From positions 62,001 through 126,000 of the forward strand of contig NZ_QURN01000004.1 of assembly GCF_003403035.1 (NCBI RefSeq): a stretch of DNA of 64,000 nucleotides, read 5' to 3'. Origin of the DNA: Mesorhizobium denitrificans (GTDB taxonomy: Bacteria > Pseudomonadota > Alphaproteobacteria > Rhizobiales > Rhizobiaceae). Position 1 is the first letter of the stretch, and every line of letters begins with the position of its first letter. Below, piece by piece: positions 27,375 to 37,083 of this stretch. The notes beneath the pieces were generated by a model. The model was not told where the DNA came from and made no database searches. It worked only from the letters and a program-made list of their open reading frames with translations. Both the position numbers and the translations under genes were made by a program.

Positions 27375-28430
27375 ATGCGCCTGTTCCAGTGCCAGAATTG
27401 CGGCAACGTCCTCTATTTTGAGAACTCATACTGCGAGCAATGTGGCAAACAGATCGGATATCTTCCCGACAAAGGGCAGATGACCGCCGTCGATCCCGAC
27501 GGGCCGAACTGGATCGCGCTCGCCGATCCACACTCACGCTATCGCTTCTGCGCGAATTGGGAGCAAAGCGCCTGCAACTGGCTGACACATGCCGATAGCG
27601 GCGAGATCTACTGCCGCGCCTGTCGCCACAATCGCACCATCCCGGATATTTCCACGCCGGAGCACTATCGCGACTGGCGCAAGATCGAAGCCGCGAAGCG
27701 CCGCTTGTTTTACTCGCTCATCCGGCTTGATCTTCCCCTGCCGACACCCGCCAGCGGAGAACCGGAGCCGCTCGTGTTCGACTTTCTGGCGGATGCGCCC
27801 GATGGCAGCACCAAAATCATGACCGGCCACGATAGTGGAGTCATCACCATCTCCTTGAATGAGGCCGATGACGCCAAACGCGAGGCTGCGCGCACCTCGA
27901 TGGGCGAGCCATATCGCGCGATCCTCGGCCATTTCCGGCACGAAGTCGGCCATTTTTATTGGGACCGGCTGGTCCGCGATGGCGGCCAGCTTGAAAGCTT
28001 TCGCGCTCTGTTCGGTGACGAAGGTGCCGATTATGCCGAGGCCCTTCAGCGGCATTATCAACAAGGCGCGCCAGGAGACTGGCGCCTGAGCTATGTCAGC
28101 GCCTACGCGACCATGCATCCATGGGAAGACTGGGCGGAAACCTGGGCGCATTATCTCCACATCGTCGATACGCTGGAAATGGCCGCGTCATTCGGCATCG
28201 AAACACACCCCGCTGTCGCGACGGAAGCGCTAGCGACTCAAATCACCTTCGATCCTTATGAAACCGAAGACGTAAATGTGCTGATCAACGCCTGGCTGCC
28301 GCTCAGCTACGCCTCAAACAGTCTCAACCGCTGCATGGGCCTGCCGGATTTATACCCCTTCGTCATCCCGCCAAAGGCCGTCCAGAAGCTGGGCTACATT
28401 CACGATCTGATTCACCGCCACGCGCAGTGA
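27375..28430 (+). CDS. Putative zinc-binding metallopeptidase with N-terminal zinc ribbons
   Basis: A 351-residue protein. Two Cys4 zinc-ribbon-like sets come first (Cys6, Cys9, Cys20, Cys23 and Cys59, Cys67, Cys80, Cys83), then a zincin-type active site, HEVGH at 189-193, with a downstream WEDWAETWAHYLH segment that can supply the third ligand. This is the COG4307 type, predicted but not shown to be a peptidase. It converges on the ATP-grasp/transglutaminase operon with a 16-base gap; in comparative genomics such peptidases occur with that system. Confidence 0.85.
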   Translation: MRLFQCQNCGNVLYFENSYCEQCGKQIGYLPDKGQMTAVDPDGPNWIALADPHSRYRFCANWEQSACNWLTHADSGEIYCRACRHNRTIPDISTPEHYRDWRKIEAAKRRLFYSLIRLDLPLPTPASGEPEPLVFDFLADAPDGSTKIMTGHDSGVITISLNEADDAKREAARTSMGEPYRAILGHFRHEVGHFYWDRLVRDGGQLESFRALFGDEGADYAEALQRHYQQGAPGDWRLSYVSAYATMHPWEDWAETWAHYLHIVDTLEMAASFGIETHPAVATEALATQITFDPYETEDVNVLINAWLPLSYASNSLNRCMGLPDLYPFVIPPKAVQKLGYIHDLIHRHAQ

Positions 28431-28446
28431 GGGAGTTACCCCTCAT

Positions 28447-29322
28447 TTACGCCAGCGGGATCACATCAACGGATTGCGAGATGTCTTGGGATCCGGCGGT
28501 GCGCAACACGCCCCGCACGGGTGCGACGTCGAAATAATCTCGTCCGCGGGCGGCGACGATATGGTCCAGACCAGCCATCATCGCATTGGTAGGATCAAAC
28601 TCGATCCAGCCCGCGTTGGCACCGCACCATGCCTGCACCCATGCATGCATGGCATCTGCGCCTTCCAGCCGGGGCTTGCCCTTCGGCGGTTCGGTGCGCA
28701 GAAAGCCACTTACATAGCCCGCTGGAATACCGATCTCACGCAGGCATGCGATCATGATGTGAGTGAAATCCTGACACACGCCGCGACGTTTCGCGAAGGC
28801 TTCCTCGAGCGGCGTGTCCACCGTCGTCGCGTCGCCATCATATCGAAGGTCGCGATGCAGCGCGGCGTTTATTGCCCCAACTATCTCCATCGTCGTCGCA
28901 GCCTTGGGCATAACATCGCGCACATATTCGGCAATTGCGGGACTTGGGCCCACCAGCGGCGACGTATCCACGAAATGATGCGGCGAGGTTGAACCGAGAT
29001 TGCGCATAGCCGCCAGTTCCACCGGCAAATCTTCCAGCCGCGCAGAAACATCCATCGCGGGCGGATAACCAAACCGGTCAACGCGGGCACGCACAGTCAC
29101 GTCAACCGTTTCGTTCGGCGTATTGAAACATACATCCACCGTGCGATTTCCGAAAAAGTCGATGCGGTCAATTCGCTCGTGCGGCGCTGGATCAATATCG
29201 ATAGCGCCCGCAACCAGCCGCTGAATCCCGGCCTCATCTGCGGGCATGACGCGCAACGCCTGACGTCCTGCCGCCATCCGGTCGTAGGTACATCTGGTGC
29301 GGAGCAAAACCTCGTAGAGCAT
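28447..29322 (-). CDS. Transglutaminase-like cysteine peptidase family protein
   Basis: A 291-residue protein with an N-terminal beta domain (YEVLLRTRCTYDR start, the bacterial transglutaminase-like N-terminal region) and a transglutaminase core with catalytic triad Cys183 (RRGVCQDFTH), His226 (DAMHAWVQ) and Asp243 (FDPTN). Bacterial members usually act as peptidases or amide transferases. It begins two bases after the ATP-grasp/alpha-E gene stop and is the last gene of the three-gene operon. Confidence 0.92.
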   Translation of the reverse strand: MLYEVLLRTRCTYDRMAAGRQALRVMPADEAGIQRLVAGAIDIDPAPHERIDRIDFFGNRTVDVCFNTPNETVDVTVRARVDRFGYPPAMDVSARLEDLPVELAAMRNLGSTSPHHFVDTSPLVGPSPAIAEYVRDVMPKAATTMEIVGAINAALHRDLRYDGDATTVDTPLEEAFAKRRGVCQDFTHIMIACLREIGIPAGYVSGFLRTEPPKGKPRLEGADAMHAWVQAWCGANAGWIEFDPTNAMMAGLDHIVAARGRDYFDVAPVRGVLRTAGSQDISQSVDVIPLA

Positions 29323-29324
29323 GG

Positions 29325-31712
29325 CTACTTCAAATAGGCTTTCGTGATGAGTTCCGACAGCGCAGCAATTTCGTCGTACGTCTGGTTCAGCGCTTCAATG
29401 TCAAACGCCTCCGGCGTCTGCACGGCGATGTTTGTCTGGGTTCGCAGTGCCGCGCGCGCCAACTCGGACATATGTCCGGGCACACCGGCATCCGGCAGCA
29501 GATCGACCTGCGTTTTTATCTCGTTCAGCTGATAAAGGATCGAGCGCGGGTTCATGCTGTCCAGCGCCATCAAGTCGATCACCGTCGGGCGAGTGGTGCG
29601 CACCGTATAACGCCGGCGATGCGATAGCGTGCTGTCGCCCACCTCCACCGCAAAATCCAGTGCGCCATCGGGCGCTTCGTCGTCGGTCATCGAGGTCAGC
29701 AGCGAGGTTATTGCCAGCGCACGTTCCAATGATCGGCCAAGGGTGAGAAACCGCCAGCCTACAAACCGGTACATGTTTTCATGGACCAGGCCTGAAAAGC
29801 CGGTGATCTTGCGTAGCAACACGCTCATCGCGCGCGCACTGTCGTCGCCCACGGTGGCGGTCAGCGTCATGCGATTGGCGCTATCTGCCAGGTCGTTCAG
29901 CGCCATCCAGCCGTCGACCGAAAAGCGGTCGCGTATCTTTGCCGCGCTTCCGATTGCCGATGAGAACATGGCGCGCAAACTTGTCGGAATCGCCTCATTC
30001 GCCTCAATGTCGCGCGCGTCGATATGCTCTCGAACGTAAGACAGCAGCGGGCTTTCCAGTTCGCCCGCTTCCGCCAGCCGCGCAAAATAGGCGCGCATCA
30101 AGCGCATGGTGGATTCGGCGCGCTCGACATAGCGCCCGAGCCAGAACAGATTATCGGCGGCGCGGCTCGGCAGCGCGCCCTGCCTCGGGCGCACATAGGG
30201 CCCCGCAGGCGGCGCCAGCATCGTCTCGGTGCTCACCTTGCGATCCGAAACGACCCACACATCCGCCACCGCTCCGCCCTGCTGCATGGCAATAGCCTTG
30301 GGATCACGCGAATGACCGATGCGCGCAAAGCCGCCCGGCATAGCAACCCAGCCATCCGCCGTGCGCGCGAGGTAAACGCGAAGACTTAGCGGCCGCGGCA
30401 ACAGGCGCCCATCCTCCCAGCTCGGCGTGGTCGAAAGCGTCACCGCCTCCTGCCCCACAAAATGGCGACCGTTTTCCGGTGTCAGAATCAGCTCCCGCCC
30501 CGCTTCGCCCATGCCGAATTCGGGCCGCGCCGGTCTGCCTGCCAGCCGCAAAGGCGGCACCGCCGGGCATATCACCATCCGTTCCGAATTGGCGGCAACG
30601 TGACGTCGCTCCATCTCCGAACCGCACCACCACGTCGCGACATTCGGCATCCCCAGTGGCTGCCCCATCACGGCTTCACTGATACGCGGCAAAAAGGCGA
30701 ACAGTGCCTTTGCCTCCAGTGCGCCCGCGCCAAGCGCGTTGACCATGGAGATATTGCCATGCCGCACTGCACCAGCCAGACCCGGCGTGCCGAGTCTGGA
30801 CGCACCGTCAAATTCCAGCGGATCGGCAAATGTGGAATCGAGCCTGCGCCACAGCACGCTTATCGGTCGATTGCCGGAAACAGAGCGCACCATCACTCTG
30901 TCGTTTTCGACGCTCAGATCTTCGCCTTCCAGCAGCCCCATGCCGAGATAGCGCGCAATATAGGCATGTTCGTAATAGGTGTCGGTCATCGGCCCGGGCG
31001 AGAGAATGGCAATCCCGTTCTCGTCGCCGCCGCGCATGAGATTGAGCGACTCGCGGAAGCGGCGGAAAAAGCCCGCAAGGCGATGCACATGCGCCTCGGA
31101 ATAATAGTCGGAAAACACACGCGCCGTCGCGACACGGTTCTCCAGCGCAAAGCCAGCGCCGGAAGGAGCCTGCACGCGATCTTCCAGCACCCACCATTGC
31201 CCGTTTGGCCCACGGCCCAGATCGAACGCGAGGAAATGCAGGAAGTGTCCGCTGGCAGGCCGCACACCAACCATCGGGCGCAGCCATTCCGGATTTCCGG
31301 CGATAATCGAGGCAGGTAACTTGCCTTCCGCCACCAGATTGTTCGGCCCGTAAATGTCCGCCGCAACATGTTCCAGCAGGTCGGCGCGCTGTGTCAGCGC
31401 CGATGCGATATCAGCCCATTCGCTCTCATGCAGGATCACTGGTACATGGCTCAGCGGCCAGGAGCGGTCGATGGCGTTCTTCTGGTCATATTGCCGGAAA
31501 TAAACACCAGCATCGCGCAAATATTCGTCGCCGCGCGCAAAGCGGCCTGCAAGATCAGCAGGCGCCAGCGATGAGAAATAGCTGAGAAACTGCGACCAGA
31601 CGGGACGGATCGCGCCGTTCTCCGACATAAGCTCGTCAGGCACGCCCGGCATCGGACGATATTCCGATGCCGCGTTCCACTTCGGCACTTTCTTGTCGTT
31701 TACGCTCGCCAT
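29325..31712 (-). CDS. Circularly permuted ATP-grasp / alpha-E domain fusion protein
   Basis: A 795-residue protein fusing a circularly permuted ATP-grasp domain (COG2308/DUF404-DUF407, about residues 30-480) to an alpha-E helical domain (COG2307/DUF403, about 500-795, starting LPSRAADNLFWLGRYVERAE). In many bacteria these are separate genes. The family is predicted to form amide bonds in a peptide or small-molecule product. The start codon shares its first base with the stop of the DUF2126 gene upstream. Confidence 0.92.
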   Translation of the reverse strand: MASVNDKKVPKWNAASEYRPMPGVPDELMSENGAIRPVWSQFLSYFSSLAPADLAGRFARGDEYLRDAGVYFRQYDQKNAIDRSWPLSHVPVILHESEWADIASALTQRADLLEHVAADIYGPNNLVAEGKLPASIIAGNPEWLRPMVGVRPASGHFLHFLAFDLGRGPNGQWWVLEDRVQAPSGAGFALENRVATARVFSDYYSEAHVHRLAGFFRRFRESLNLMRGGDENGIAILSPGPMTDTYYEHAYIARYLGMGLLEGEDLSVENDRVMVRSVSGNRPISVLWRRLDSTFADPLEFDGASRLGTPGLAGAVRHGNISMVNALGAGALEAKALFAFLPRISEAVMGQPLGMPNVATWWCGSEMERRHVAANSERMVICPAVPPLRLAGRPARPEFGMGEAGRELILTPENGRHFVGQEAVTLSTTPSWEDGRLLPRPLSLRVYLARTADGWVAMPGGFARIGHSRDPKAIAMQQGGAVADVWVVSDRKVSTETMLAPPAGPYVRPRQGALPSRAADNLFWLGRYVERAESTMRLMRAYFARLAEAGELESPLLSYVREHIDARDIEANEAIPTSLRAMFSSAIGSAAKIRDRFSVDGWMALNDLADSANRMTLTATVGDDSARAMSVLLRKITGFSGLVHENMYRFVGWRFLTLGRSLERALAITSLLTSMTDDEAPDGALDFAVEVGDSTLSHRRRYTVRTTRPTVIDLMALDSMNPRSILYQLNEIKTQVDLLPDAGVPGHMSELARAALRTQTNIAVQTPEAFDIEALNQTYDEIAALSELITKAYLK

Positions 31713-34700
31713 TAAAGCCCTGCCGGACGGCGCATATCGAGCGTCATGGGGAATTCCGACGATATGCTCGGAGGCTCGGCTTCATAGAATCCAGCGGTGT
31801 GGCCGGACGGCTCGAAGCGAGCCAGGCGGCGGGCTTCCGCTTCATTGGCGTTGACCGGAAATGTCTCGTAATTGCGGCCGCCCGGATGTGCGACATGATA
31901 GATGCAGCCGCCCAGCGCTCGCCCGCTCCACTTGTCGTAAATATCGAATGTCAGCGGCGCGTTGACCGGCAACACCGGATGCAGCGCCATGGATGGTTGC
32001 CAAGCCTTGAAGCGCACACCAGCGACGGAAACGCCTGCCGTCTCGGTCTTCTGCAACGGCACGCTGCGCTTGTTGCACGTCACCGCATAGCGGGAAGGAT
32101 CGGCAGCGGTCAGCTTGACCTGCATTCGCTCAACAGAACTGTCCGTATAGCGCACGGTGCCCCCAATCGCGCCTGTCTCGCCGAGCACATGCCACGGCTC
32201 GAGCGCCTGCCGCACTTCCAACCCCGCGCCTTCATACTCTACCTCCCCGCAGAACGGGAAGCGAAATTCAAGCTGTGCCTCAAACCATTCCGGCTTCAGG
32301 TCCAGTCCATGCAGCCGCAGATCGGCCAGAACATCGAGAAAATCGCGCCACAGATAATGCGGCAGCATGAAGCGATCATGCAGTGTCGTTCCCCAACGCG
32401 TCAGCGACCCATCCAGCGGAGCCTTCCAGAGCCGCGCAATCAGCGCCCGGATCAGCAATTGCTGCGCAAGGCTCATGCGCGGGTTCGGCGGCATCTCAAA
32501 GCCACGAAATTCCACCAATCCCAAACGCCCGGTCGGTCCATCCGGCGAATAGAGCTTGTCGATGCAGATTTCCGAGCGATGCGTATTGCCAGTCACGTCC
32601 ACCAGCAGATTGCGCAGCAACCGGTCCACCAACCAGGGCAGCGGCTGCGCTCCCATACCCGGCACGGGTATTTGCGAAAGCGCCGTCTCCAGTTCGTACA
32701 GCCCATCATGCCGCGCCTCATCTATGCGCGGCGCCTGACTTGTCGGCCCGATGAACAGTCCCGAAAAAAGATAGGACAAACTTGGATGCCGCTGCCAATG
32801 CAGGATCAGGCTTTTCAGCAAATCCGGCCTGCGCAGAAACGGGCTGTCATTCGGCGATTGCCCGCCCACCACGACATGGTTGCCGCCCCCCGTGCCGGTG
32901 TGCCGCCCGTCGATCATGAACTTGTCCGCGCCAAGTCGCGTCTGCCGCGCTTCCTCGTACACGATCCCGGTCGTCGCAACGCATTCATCCCAGGAAGATG
33001 CCGGATGAATATTCACCTCGATCACGCCCGGATCGGGCGCAACACGAATGACATTGATGCGCGGGTCGTGCGGCGGCGCATAGCCTTCAATCCGCACCCG
33101 CAATTTCTCCTGCTTTGCCGCCGCCTCCACCGCCGCGATCAGTTCCAGATAATCCTCGATGCGCTCCACCGGCGGCATGAACACGCACAGCCTGGCGTCG
33201 CGCGGCTCCACGGCAATTGCCGTACGAACCGCGCCACCGCCCGCATCCAGCGTTTGCTCGATAAGCGTACCAACCTCAACGCTCGGAGCCTCAACCACTG
33301 TCGCAGGCTGTTGCCGGTCGATCTCCGGCAATGGTCCGCGCTCTTCGGTCGGGTCGGCTGGCTGAATATACGGAAACGCCGAAGGCGGCACATAGGGCAG
33401 CGCGCCGAGCGGCAGACGAAAGCCAACCGGACTATCGCCCGGCGCTAAAAACAGATGGCTGCGCCTCAGCTTCCACTTCTCAGATTGCCAGCCATGACCG
33501 CTCGCCTTTGCCTGCCATCTTTGCACCGGCAGCACATAGCCGGAAGGGTTGTTCAACCCACGCTCGAACACACGCGCTATGCGATTGCGATCTTCCGGAT
33601 TCTTCAGCTTGGAATCCTCCGGCGTCACATTCTCCGGCAAGTTCGCTTCCTTTAGAACCCATTCCGCCGGGTCTTCAAACGCAGGCACAACATGGTCGTC
33701 GCTGATTGCAAGTTCACGCGCGATGGTCGCGAGCAACCGCGCCGCCTGCTCGATGGTCGCCGCCTCGCCGCCTTCCTCCGGTGCGATCAGCGTTTCATCT
33801 TTCCAGATCGGCTTTCCGTCGCGTCGCCAAAAAAGCGAAAACGTCCAGCGTGGCAGGCTCTCGCCGGGATACCATTTGCCCTGTCCGTGATGCAGCATAC
33901 CGTTGGGCGCAAACTTGTCTCGCAAGCGCCGGATAAGCGCGTCGGCAAGCCCGCGCTTCGTCGGCCCCACCGCATCCGTGTTCCACTCAGCCGATTCAAA
34001 ATCATCGATCGAAACGAAGGTAGGCTCGCCGCCCATCGTCAGGCGCACATCGCCTTCCTTGAGCAGTTCATCCACCTTGCGCCCAAGCGCATCCAGCGCC
34101 GCCCATGATTCATCCGAAAACGGCTTGGTGATGCGCGGATGCTCGGAAACGCGCTCCACATGCATGTCGAAGTTGAACTCAACATTCGCGAAACTCGCCG
34201 CCCCCGAAATAGGCGCAGCATTGCGATAATGCGGCGTGGCCGCCAGCGGAATATGGCTCTCGCCCGTAAGCAAGCCGGATGTCGGATCAAGTCCGATCCA
34301 TCCAGCGCCCGGCAGATAGACTTCCGCCCACGCGTGCAAATCCGTAAAGTCGTGATCCGTACCGGGCGGACCGTCGAGCGAAACGAGGTCCGGCTTGAGC
34401 TGGATCAGATAGCCCGACACGAACCGCGCAGCCAATCCGCAATGCCGCAAGGCCTGCACCAGCAGCCAGCTTGTATCGCGGCAAGAGCCTGTGCGAACGC
34501 TGAGCGTTTCCTCTGGCGATTGCACGCCCGGCTCCATGCGGATGACATAGCCGATCTCGCGCGAAAGCCGTGCATTCAGGTTCACGACAAAATCAACCGT
34601 ACGCTGCGGCTCGCGCGAAACGGTTTCCAGAAAGCCCGCAAGCAACTGCCCGGCAGGCTCCGGCGTGCGATAGATGGCGAGGTCTTCGCGAATGTCCTCG

Positions 34701-35020
34701 GGATAGTCGAACGGATAAGTCTCGGCGCTCTCCTCCACGAAGAAATCGAACGGGTTGTAGACCGTCATATCCGCGACGAGATCGACCTCGATCTTTAATT
34801 CCGTCACAGGTTGGGGAAACACAAAGCGCGCCAGCCAGTTTCCATACGGGTCTTGCTGGTGATTGATGAAGTGATTGGACGGCGTGACCTTCAGCGAATG
34901 TGAGATAACGCGCGTGCGGCTATGCGGAGCGGGACGCAGCCTTATGATCTGCGGCCCCAGCGAAACAGGTCGGTCATATTTGTAGTGCGTAAGGTGATAA
35001 ATCCCCGCCTTGATTGACAT
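31712..35020 (-). CDS. Large transglutaminase-like / DUF2126 protein
   Basis: A 1102-residue protein with an N-terminal transglutaminase domain (about residues 1-290; Cys180 in [10 protein letters not shown], His229 in DLHAWAEV, Asp245 in LDPTSG) and a long C-terminal DUF2126 region (about 390-1100), related to glutamine-synthetase-like or other amidoligase folds in published predictions. It is the first gene of the operon. Together with the ATP-grasp/alpha-E and second transglutaminase genes it forms a predicted peptide-ligation and hydrolysis system of unknown physiological role. Confidence 0.92.
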   Translation of the reverse strand: MSIKAGIYHLTHYKYDRPVSLGPQIIRLRPAPHSRTRVISHSLKVTPSNHFINHQQDPYGNWLARFVFPQPVTELKIEVDLVADMTVYNPFDFFVEESAETYPFDYPEDIREDLAIYRTPEPAGQLLAGFLETVSREPQRTVDFVVNLNARLSREIGYVIRMEPGVQSPEETLSVRTGSCRDTSWLLVQALRHCGLAARFVSGYLIQLKPDLVSLDGPPGTDHDFTDLHAWAEVYLPGAGWIGLDPTSGLLTGESHIPLAATPHYRNAAPISGAASFANVEFNFDMHVERVSEHPRITKPFSDESWAALDALGRKVDELLKEGDVRLTMGGEPTFVSIDDFESAEWNTDAVGPTKRGLADALIRRLRDKFAPNGMLHHGQGKWYPGESLPRWTFSLFWRRDGKPIWKDETLIAPEEGGEAATIEQAARLLATIARELAISDDHVVPAFEDPAEWVLKEANLPENVTPEDSKLKNPEDRNRIARVFERGLNNPSGYVLPVQRWQAKASGHGWQSEKWKLRRSHLFLAPGDSPVGFRLPLGALPYVPPSAFPYIQPADPTEERGPLPEIDRQQPATVVEAPSVEVGTLIEQTLDAGGGAVRTAIAVEPRDARLCVFMPPVERIEDYLELIAAVEAAAKQEKLRVRIEGYAPPHDPRINVIRVAPDPGVIEVNIHPASSWDECVATTGIVYEEARQTRLGADKFMIDGRHTGTGGGNHVVVGGQSPNDSPFLRRPDLLKSLILHWQRHPSLSYLFSGLFIGPTSQAPRIDEARHDGLYELETALSQIPVPGMGAQPLPWLVDRLLRNLLVDVTGNTHRSEICIDKLYSPDGPTGRLGLVEFRGFEMPPNPRMSLAQQLLIRALIARLWKAPLDGSLTRWGTTLHDRFMLPHYLWRDFLDVLADLRLHGLDLKPEWFEAQLEFRFPFCGEVEYEGAGLEVRQALEPWHVLGETGAIGGTVRYTDSSVERMQVKLTAADPSRYAVTCNKRSVPLQKTETAGVSVAGVRFKAWQPSMALHPVLPVNAPLTFDIYDKWSGRALGGCIYHVAHPGGRNYETFPVNANEAEARRLARFEPSGHTAGFYEAEPPSISSEFPMTLDMRRPAGL

Positions 35021-35158
35021 ATATGCACTGTCCCCTTCTTCGGTGTGCCCCCTTCATTGGTGTGCAGTGCATCATAATCGACCTGTCATGCCAAGCTGGA
35101 ACTTCCGGTGGTCGGCAACCCCGGCTCACGCGCTATTCGCGCCAAAACCGCGCCCCTA

Positions 35159-35482
35159 TCAACCTTCGGGACCGACCCATTCACCGGCATCGTATCGCCG
35201 CCAGAGTTCCTTACGCACCCTATGCCATTTGCCTTGCTGAAAGTTCTGCGAATAGCGCCACGCGCGGTCCTCTTCCAGGAAGGCGATTTCCTCTGCACGC
35301 GAACCATATTGCGCAATAAGACAATCCGCCTCCGCCTTGATCTCTCCCAACTCAATCAGCCGAGGTAAAACACTCTGCTGCCAAAAGCCCCACAGAAACA
35401 TGCTCCATGCGGGTGACAGGGCGATAACCCAGAGTACCCAGTTCCATTTCTCCCACACCGGCAGCACCTCAACATCGCCCAT
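35159..35482 (-). CDS. Hypothetical protein with one membrane segment
   Basis: A 107-residue frame, Trp-rich, with a hydrophobic segment near the N-terminus (about residues 13-35) and a charged helical C-terminus (AEEIAFLEEDRAWRYSQNF). I do not recognise it. It sits with an XRE regulator and a RhuM protein in a stretch that looks inserted between conserved genes. An upstream in-frame ATG four codons earlier is possible. Confidence 0.55.
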   Translation of the reverse strand: MGDVEVLPVWEKWNWVLWVIALSPAWSMFLWGFWQQSVLPRLIELGEIKAEADCLIAQYGSRAEEIAFLEEDRAWRYSQNFQQGKWHRVRKELWRRYDAGEWVGPEG

Positions 35483-35561
35483 CGTGCAATGCAATACCCT
35501 GTTTTGGGGTATTCCGAAATAGGGTTTTATTGAGCAGCTGGTTTTTGAACTGGCGCTTTCC

Positions 35562-35801
35562 TTGTCCTCACTTAATCCAGAACTTTATCGACGAATTATC
35601 GAGCTTCTTGTGCAAGCTCGAAAAGACGCTGGCATTACGCAGGCCGAGTTAGGCAAGCGGATCGGCCAGCGCCAAACATTCGTCTCGAAATTTGAGCTAG
35701 GCGAGCGGCGCTTGGATGTGGCGGAATTTATCGTCGTTAGCCGAGCGATAGAGGTTGACCCGCGCACTATCTTTCAACTGGCCGAAGGAAGCATGCCCTA
35801 G
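35562..35801 (+). CDS. XRE-family helix-turn-helix regulator
   Basis: A 79-residue protein made up almost wholly of a Cro/CI-type HTH (about residues 15-70: ARKDAGITQAELGKRIG, then QTFVSKFELGERRLD). The likely start is TTG; the frame stays open upstream without a better codon or RBS, so a few N-terminal residues are uncertain. It faces rhuM tail to tail with a 21-base gap. Such small regulators often control the adjacent accessory gene. Confidence 0.75.
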   Translation: MSSLNPELYRRIIELLVQARKDAGITQAELGKRIGQRQTFVSKFELGERRLDVAEFIVVSRAIEVDPRTIFQLAEGSMP

Positions 35802-35822
35802 GCTGCCAGCTCTCGCAGCAGT

Positions 35823-36872
35823 TCACGAGCGCCGAGTCTTTGGAAGCGCTTTGGCTTCTTTGGCCAAGGCTGCGATACCTCCATCGGCCCTTTGGTATCG
35901 ATCAAGCTTGCGTTGCTCATCGAATTTTTCGAACTCAGCCTCTGCAAGCGCCTTCGCCCTGCTGGCGCTCATCCGACCACCGTTACGCAATACGGCGCGA
36001 CCAAGGTTCTGCAATTGTTGATCCATGAGGTTTTGTGCGTCCTGCATCAAAACAAGCCTGCCAATGTCAAGCTGATCCTCAAAAATATCCAGCAGGATCG
36101 TAGTCAGTCTGTTCAGCTCTTTTATCTCGGATTCAGCGAGGTAGTTCTTGGAAACCGTGCAGTCCCGTTTCCGAATATTGGTGCTCGGCCAAGTTTGAAG
36201 GCCCATATTCTCGGCTTGATGGTCCGCGCGCTCTGCCACGATCTCTGACGGAGTATGCGATGTGACTGCGAAAACCAGCTTCGCTTGCATCTTTTGGAAA
36301 AACTCGGTTGCTGCTTTCGCGCCGTCGTAGTCTTGGCACATCGCGCAAATTTGCTGCAACTCGCGATAGACATTCGCCTCATCGGAACGAATATCGCGGA
36401 TTATCTCGCGGAGTTCAGCTACTCGATCCCTGCTTTCAGGTTCTTTGAGACGCAGCGCATCAACCACGAAGCCCTTTTTGGCGAACTGCACCAAAATACC
36501 GGTCGCCCAACGCCGAAACATGGTGGCTTGTGCTGACGACACGCGGTAGCCAACGGAAATCACCATATCGAGATTATAGTGCTCGATCTGCCTCTCGACC
36601 CTTCTTGCGCCCTCGCGCCGAACTTGTGCAATTTTTGCACAAGTTGCTTCGGCTTCCAGTTCGCCGTCCGAATACACATTTGCGATGTGCTTGGTAATTA
36701 CCGATCGGTCTGATCCGAAAAGCTGAGCAATCTGCGCCTGCGTCATCCAGAGGTTTTCGCCCTCATACCGGATATCGAGCCGAAGCCCCTTGTCCGTTCC
36801 ATAGACAAGAAACCGGTCGCCGGTCTTCTCATCCTCAACAAGATGCACCGGTCCATTGCTATCGTTGATCAT
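35823..36872 (-). CDS. RhuM family protein
   Basis: A 349-residue protein of the RhuM ('virulence protein') family, recognised by the start-region pattern of a Bro-N-like DNA-binding part (LWMTQAQIAQLFGSDRSVITKHIANVY, in two pieces) and the central EHYNLDMVISVGYRV motif. RhuM genes lie in pathogenicity and defence islands of many bacteria; biochemical function is unknown. The gene appears intact. A 9-bp inverted repeat lies inside it. Confidence 0.85.
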   Translation of the reverse strand: MINDSNGPVHLVEDEKTGDRFLVYGTDKGLRLDIRYEGENLWMTQAQIAQLFGSDRSVITKHIANVYSDGELEAEATCAKIAQVRREGARRVERQIEHYNLDMVISVGYRVSSAQATMFRRWATGILVQFAKKGFVVDALRLKEPESRDRVAELREIIRDIRSDEANVYRELQQICAMCQDYDGAKAATEFFQKMQAKLVFAVTSHTPSEIVAERADHQAENMGLQTWPSTNIRKRDCTVSKNYLAESEIKELNRLTTILLDIFEDQLDIGRLVLMQDAQNLMDQQLQNLGRAVLRNGGRMSASRAKALAEAEFEKFDEQRKLDRYQRADGGIAALAKEAKALPKTRRS

Positions 36873-37083
36873 ATTCCATCCGACTCATATATAGAGAGCC
36901 TTACCACACCCGATTTTCCAAAGACTAGGCGTATCGAAGGTCCAGCGACTGTATTGGTGCCAAAATCCCTTCCACCACTCCCGCAAGGGTTGAGCTTTCG
37001 CCCTCATTTACACTATGACATCGGCTCATGCTGTTGAAGCACGCGCGCCCGGTCGGGCGCCACATCGTCAACAAGGGATGCAT

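Noticed and set aside
31667-33448. 593-codon plus-strand frame opposite the DUF2126 gene
   Set aside because: Arg/His-rich composition without domains; the opposite strand encodes recognisable transglutaminase and DUF2126 regions.
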